A DNA stretch of 8,073 nucleotides from an uncultured Flavobacteriales bacterium. GTDB taxonomy: Bacteria; Bacteroidota; Bacteroidia; CAIKAF01. The stretch spans positions 1-8,073 of the forward strand of contig CALEWF010000106.1 in NCBI GenBank assembly GCA_937925455.1, written 5' to 3'. Below the pieces are notes generated by a model. It searched no databases. It saw only the letters and a program-made list of their open reading frames with translations, and was not told the DNA's origin. Of the stretch, positions 6,637-8,073 are shown in pieces; within the stretch, counting starts at the first letter, position 1, and every line of letters starts with the position of its first letter. A program made the translations under genes and the position numbers.

Positions 6637-6678
6637 GAATTGTTTAGCCTGACACAAACTTATCAGTTTATCAGGATA

Positions 6679-7728
6679 TTACAATATAAGCATAGCATCG
6701 CCGTAAGATAGGAAACGGTATTTTTCTTTAATAGCTTCCTTGTATGCTTCCTGCAGTAAATCTAGCCCGGCAAAAGCAGCCACCATCATAAACAGGGTAG
6801 ATTCTGAACGGTGAAAATTGGTAATCATGCAGTTTGCTACACTAAAATCATACGGTGGAAAGATGAATTTATTGGTCCATCCTTTAAATGGTTTAAGGTG
6901 TCCATCAGTTGATACAGAGGTTTCAATAGCCCGCATCACCGATGTATCAACGGCACACACCTTTTTTTTAGTATCAATGGCTTTATTTACAATATTGGCT
7001 GTTTCTTGCGGAATGATTACTTCTTCCGAATCCATTTTATGCTTGGTAAGGTCTTCTACTTCTACCGGACGGAAAGCACCTAAGCCAATGTGCAAAGTAA
7101 GCTCGGCAAAGTTTACTCCTTTAATTTCCAACCGTTTCATCAATTCCCTGCTAAAATGCAAGCCCCCGGTTGGAGCAGCCACGGCTCCTTCTACCTTAGC
7201 AAATATGGTTTGGTATCGTTCACGGTCTTCAGGTTCTGCTTCCCGTTTGATGTATTTGGGCAGGGGGGTATGACCCAGGCTGTCCAGTAGTTTTTTAAAT
7301 TCTTCGTGCGGACCGTCAAACAAAAAACGAAGGGTTCGGCCGCGAGAAGTGGTGTTATCAATCACTTCAGCTACCAATGCATCATTTTCTCCAAAATATA
7401 ATTTATTTCCTATACGGATTTTTCGGGCCGGGTCAACCAGCACGTCCCATAATTTGCTTTCATGATCCAGTTCTCGCAGAAGGAACACCTCAATTTTGGC
7501 GCCGGTTTTTTCCTTGTTGCCATACATCCGTGCAGGAAATACCCGGGTATTGTTGATGATCATCACATCCCCATCATCAAAATATTTTACCAGGTCTTTA
7601 AAAATTTTATGTTCAATTTTCCCTGTTTTACGATGTAATACCATCAAACGGGCTTCATCACGGTTCGGTGCCGGATACTGCGCAATTAGCTCAGCAGGCT
7701 CTTTGTAGCGGAATTGAGATAATTTCAT
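6679..7728 (-). CDS. queA: S-adenosylmethionine:tRNA ribosyltransferase-isomerase QueA
   Basis: QueA transfers and rearranges the ribose part of S-adenosylmethionine onto preQ1 already placed in the tRNA anticodon (wobble position of GUN tRNAs), giving epoxyqueuosine, the step before queuosine. The 349-residue protein has the usual length and motif order: FRYKEPAELIAQYPAPNRDE near the start (6-25), MIINNTRVFPARMYG (56-70), GHTPLPKYIKR (152-162), RYQTIFAKVEGAVAAPTGGL (171-190) with HF following, LTLHIGLGAFRPV (210-222), and SEEVIIPQET (234-243). The late block reads VCAVDTSVMRAIE (257-269), where many QueA proteins have a Gly in place of Asp261. The NFH motif continues RSES (307-310) instead of the more common LPKS or MPKS type. 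These are divergent but the frame is intact. No other queuosine gene is nearby; queA is often found alone in Bacteroidota. Confidence 0.95.
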   Translation of the reverse strand: MKLSQFRYKEPAELIAQYPAPNRDEARLMVLHRKTGKIEHKIFKDLVKYFDDGDVMIINNTRVFPARMYGNKEKTGAKIEVFLLRELDHESKLWDVLVDPARKIRIGNKLYFGENDALVAEVIDNTTSRGRTLRFLFDGPHEEFKKLLDSLGHTPLPKYIKREAEPEDRERYQTIFAKVEGAVAAPTGGLHFSRELMKRLEIKGVNFAELTLHIGLGAFRPVEVEDLTKHKMDSEEVIIPQETANIVNKAIDTKKKVCAVDTSVMRAIETSVSTDGHLKPFKGWTNKFIFPPYDFSVANCMITNFHRSESTLFMMVAAFAGLDLLQEAYKEAIKEKYRFLSYGDAMLIL

Positions 7729-7758
7729 AACCTTACGGGGTTTTTATATTTTAGCCTG

Positions 7759-7766
7759 CAAAGGTA
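7759..7766 (-). promoter_or_regulatory. -7 box of the queA promoter
   Basis: Read on the minus strand, 7766-7759 is tacctttg, a perfect TAnnTTTG match. It sits 30 bp before the queA ATG, so transcription would begin near 7752 with a leader of about 24 nt. No clear TTG lies 17-23 bp further upstream, so the -33 element is weak or missing. Confidence 0.5.
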
Positions 7767-8073
7767 GTATTTTAAGACAATGAATAAGTAATCTAATAAA
7801 TTTTGACAAAATCTTTTTGCCTATGATGCTGGATTGAAAGTTGAAATACGAAGTAATATTTCCCGGCTAATTATCTCATGTTTAATTGCCTAACGTCTCT
7901 CAACGGGAGTATGTAAATTATGGATGGAGGAAATAAGTCAAGAGATAACCTGCCTGCCGATATAACAACCTCACGTTTGTCAAGCCTGACTTAGGCATGG
8001 TAGGAAATCATCAGCGAATTATCTTCCATCTTCAAGCTGTATTAAACCCAATTTATGCAATAGAAAACCGCAT
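7767..8073. other. Gene-free right edge, nothing recognised
   Basis: This stretch contains no convincing gene on either strand. The longest ATG frame I noticed encodes only 24 residues (7920-7994, plus strand) and has no recognisable motif. On the minus strand one frame entering from the right edge is open for 17 codons before a stop, which could in principle be the tail of a gene outside the window but is too short to judge. I see no tRNA, riboswitch or strong hairpin followed by a T tract. Confidence 0.4.

Noticed and set aside
6648..6675. Possible terminator between queA and the glutaryl-CoA dehydrogenase gene
   Set aside because: The cctga/tcagg stem is only 5 bp, with an 18-nt loop and no T tract on the minus strand.
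6818..7273. Plus-strand 151-residue frame antisense to queA
   Set aside because: QueA motifs on the minus strand cover the whole region; the plus-strand product has no recognisable domain or start signal.

Overview
The window reads as a piece of a Bacteroidota chromosome, moderately AT-rich. Support for this comes from promoter-like boxes of the Bacteroidota type (TTG / TAnnTTTG) before two genes, the lack of clear Shine-Dalgarno sequences, and protein sequences that resemble Bacteroidota versions of known enzymes (a membrane pyrophosphatase, a glutaryl-CoA dehydrogenase, QueA and a small lipoprotein). Nothing shows plasmid, phage or CRISPR content.

Layout. (1) 1-483, plus strand: the 3' end of a gene cut by the window edge. 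It encodes a very charged helical repeat protein, built on four nearly identical 51-bp tandem units, with a short C-terminal domain I do not recognise. (2) 484-1047: a 564-bp gene-free stretch. It holds a GC-rich cluster of stem-loops (about 575-684), a second intergenic element with imperfect terminal inverted repeats (711-818), and a good promoter for the next gene (971-1001). (3) 1048-3810, plus strand: a 920-residue membrane pyrophosphatase (HppA) fused in frame to a C-terminal YceI domain, followed by a clear intrinsic terminator. (4) 3928-4869, plus strand: a stand-alone ketoacyl-ACP synthase III-type enzyme. (5) Minus strand, read from right to left: queA (7728-6679, tRNA queuosine synthesis), a glutaryl-CoA dehydrogenase (6580-5402) and a small secreted lipoprotein (5330-4884). 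The lipoprotein gene converges on the KAS III gene with only 14 bp between them. (6) 7767-8073: no recognisable gene.

How the genes relate. They do not form one pathway; most look like ordinary housekeeping or peripheral metabolic genes. The pyrophosphatase uses the energy of PPi to charge the membrane, and PPi is made by biosynthetic reactions including acyl-CoA formation. The KAS III enzyme and glutaryl-CoA dehydrogenase both handle acyl thioesters, but their closeness is not evidence of a joint function. The most unusual item is the HppA-YceI fusion. Both halves are intact, and the known topology of membrane pyrophosphatases would place the YceI domain in the periplasm, where free YceI proteins act.
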